This document shows positions 63,774 through 64,000 of a DNA stretch of 64,000 bases, piece after piece. Origin of the DNA: Aromatoleum anaerobium. GTDB taxonomy: Bacteria; Pseudomonadota; Gammaproteobacteria; Burkholderiales; Rhodocyclaceae. The position numbers and the translations under genes were made by a program. The stretch is from the NCBI RefSeq assembly GCF_012910705.2, contig NZ_WTVG02000040.1:496001-560000 (forward strand). The letters are read 5' to 3'. The notes beneath the pieces were generated by a model, which worked only from the letters and a program-made list of their open reading frames with translations, searched no databases and was not told where the DNA came from. Positions within the stretch are counted from its first letter, which is position 1, and each line of letters begins with the position of its first letter.

Positions 63774-64000
63774 CTATCCGGCGATCTCTTTCAGCACGTC
63801 GAGGAACCCCGCCAGCAACGGGTTCGGGGCGCCCTCGCGGGTGGCGATGGCAAGCGAAAAATGCGCCCCCTCGTCGCGGATCGCAAGGTAGCGCACGCGT
63901 GGCAACCGCACGCACTCCAGCGGCGCCGGCAGCAGCGCGGTGCCCAGGCCCGCGGCGACCAATCCGATCTGCGTTGTCGCCTCGCGCGCCGTCTGCACGA
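63774..64000 (-). CDS. LysR-type regulator, C-terminal fragment (cut by window end)
   Basis: The last 75 codons of a LysR-type regulator, running off the right edge. The text QIGLVAAGLGTALLPAPL is the typical end of the periplasmic-binding-like effector domain, and the C terminus ends ...FLDVLKEIAG. The DNA-binding part is outside the window. Position beside an AEC transporter suggests it might regulate that gene, but that cannot be tested here. Confidence 0.85.
   Translation of the reverse strand, partial: VQTAREATTQIGLVAAGLGTALLPAPLECVRLPRVRYLAIRDEGAHFSLAIATREGAPNPLLAGFLDVLKEIAG

Noticed and set aside
1-64000. CRISPR array
   Set aside because: No series of regularly spaced direct repeats was seen on reading the window, and no cas genes are present.

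Overview
The window looks like the chromosome of a high-GC, motile, facultatively anaerobic betaproteobacterium of the Rhodocyclales (Aromatoleum/Azoarcus/Thauera type). This rests on the surE-pcm-nlpD-rpoS order, the polar-flagellum order flhB-flhA-flhF-flhG-fliA-motC-motD, and a class I ATP-dependent benzoyl-CoA reductase of the Bzd (Azoarcus) subtype. The genus is an inference from gene content, not from a database match.

Region 1 (1-10,888, + strand) is a tightly packed defence island. It holds a Fic protein (cut by the window edge), a beta-class adenine methyltransferase of type III Mod type, an AAA ATPase, a DUF4276 (Toprim-like) protein, a type III Res helicase-nuclease and a DUF262/HNH protein. 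The ATPase/DUF4276 pair sits between mod and res with overlapping or touching reading frames. It resembles a split OLD/PARIS-like effector carried inside a restriction-modification operon. The mod gene has an AT-rich catalytic and target-recognition core inside high-GC flanks.

Region 2 (10,908-19,163, - strand) is the flagellar export, placement and motor block. flhF cannot be read in one frame, and FlhG lacks a canonical P-loop. Two housekeeping genes follow (a DUF192 protein and rluE).

Region 3 (20,526-41,166, mostly - strand) is a catabolic island for an aromatic or alicyclic acid under anaerobic conditions. It has a TetR regulator, two crotonase-family proteins, a BadH-like dehydrogenase, a divergent MFS transporter, a CoA ligase, a TRAP transporter, an acyl-CoA dehydrogenase, a second SDR, a GNAT acetyltransferase and a four-subunit Bzd-type reductase (order N-O-P-Q). 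Four copies of one 20-bp inverted repeat, approximately GAATGAnTGnnCAnTCATTC, lie upstream of its main transcription units, and a perfect FNR-type box (TTGAT-N4-ATCAA) lies upstream of the reductase operon. The island therefore looks like one regulon under the TetR protein plus oxygen control. Between the MFS and CoA-ligase genes is mobile debris: a large serine recombinase with its small leader ORF, an ISAs1-type transposase remnant, and a MntA/HepT pair whose toxin has lost its active-site histidine. A tRNA-Ser(UGA) gene borders the island on the right.

Region 4 (41,400-64,000) is mainly core genome: tRNA-Ser, rlmD, a small lipoprotein, bamC, dapA, a deacetylase, mltB, rpoS-nlpD-pcm-surE, a diguanylate cyclase, a CheR/hybrid kinase/GGDEF-EAL signalling block, a CBS protein, a lipoprotein, an RlmN-like enzyme, an unknown helical protein, an AEC transporter and the edge of a LysR regulator.
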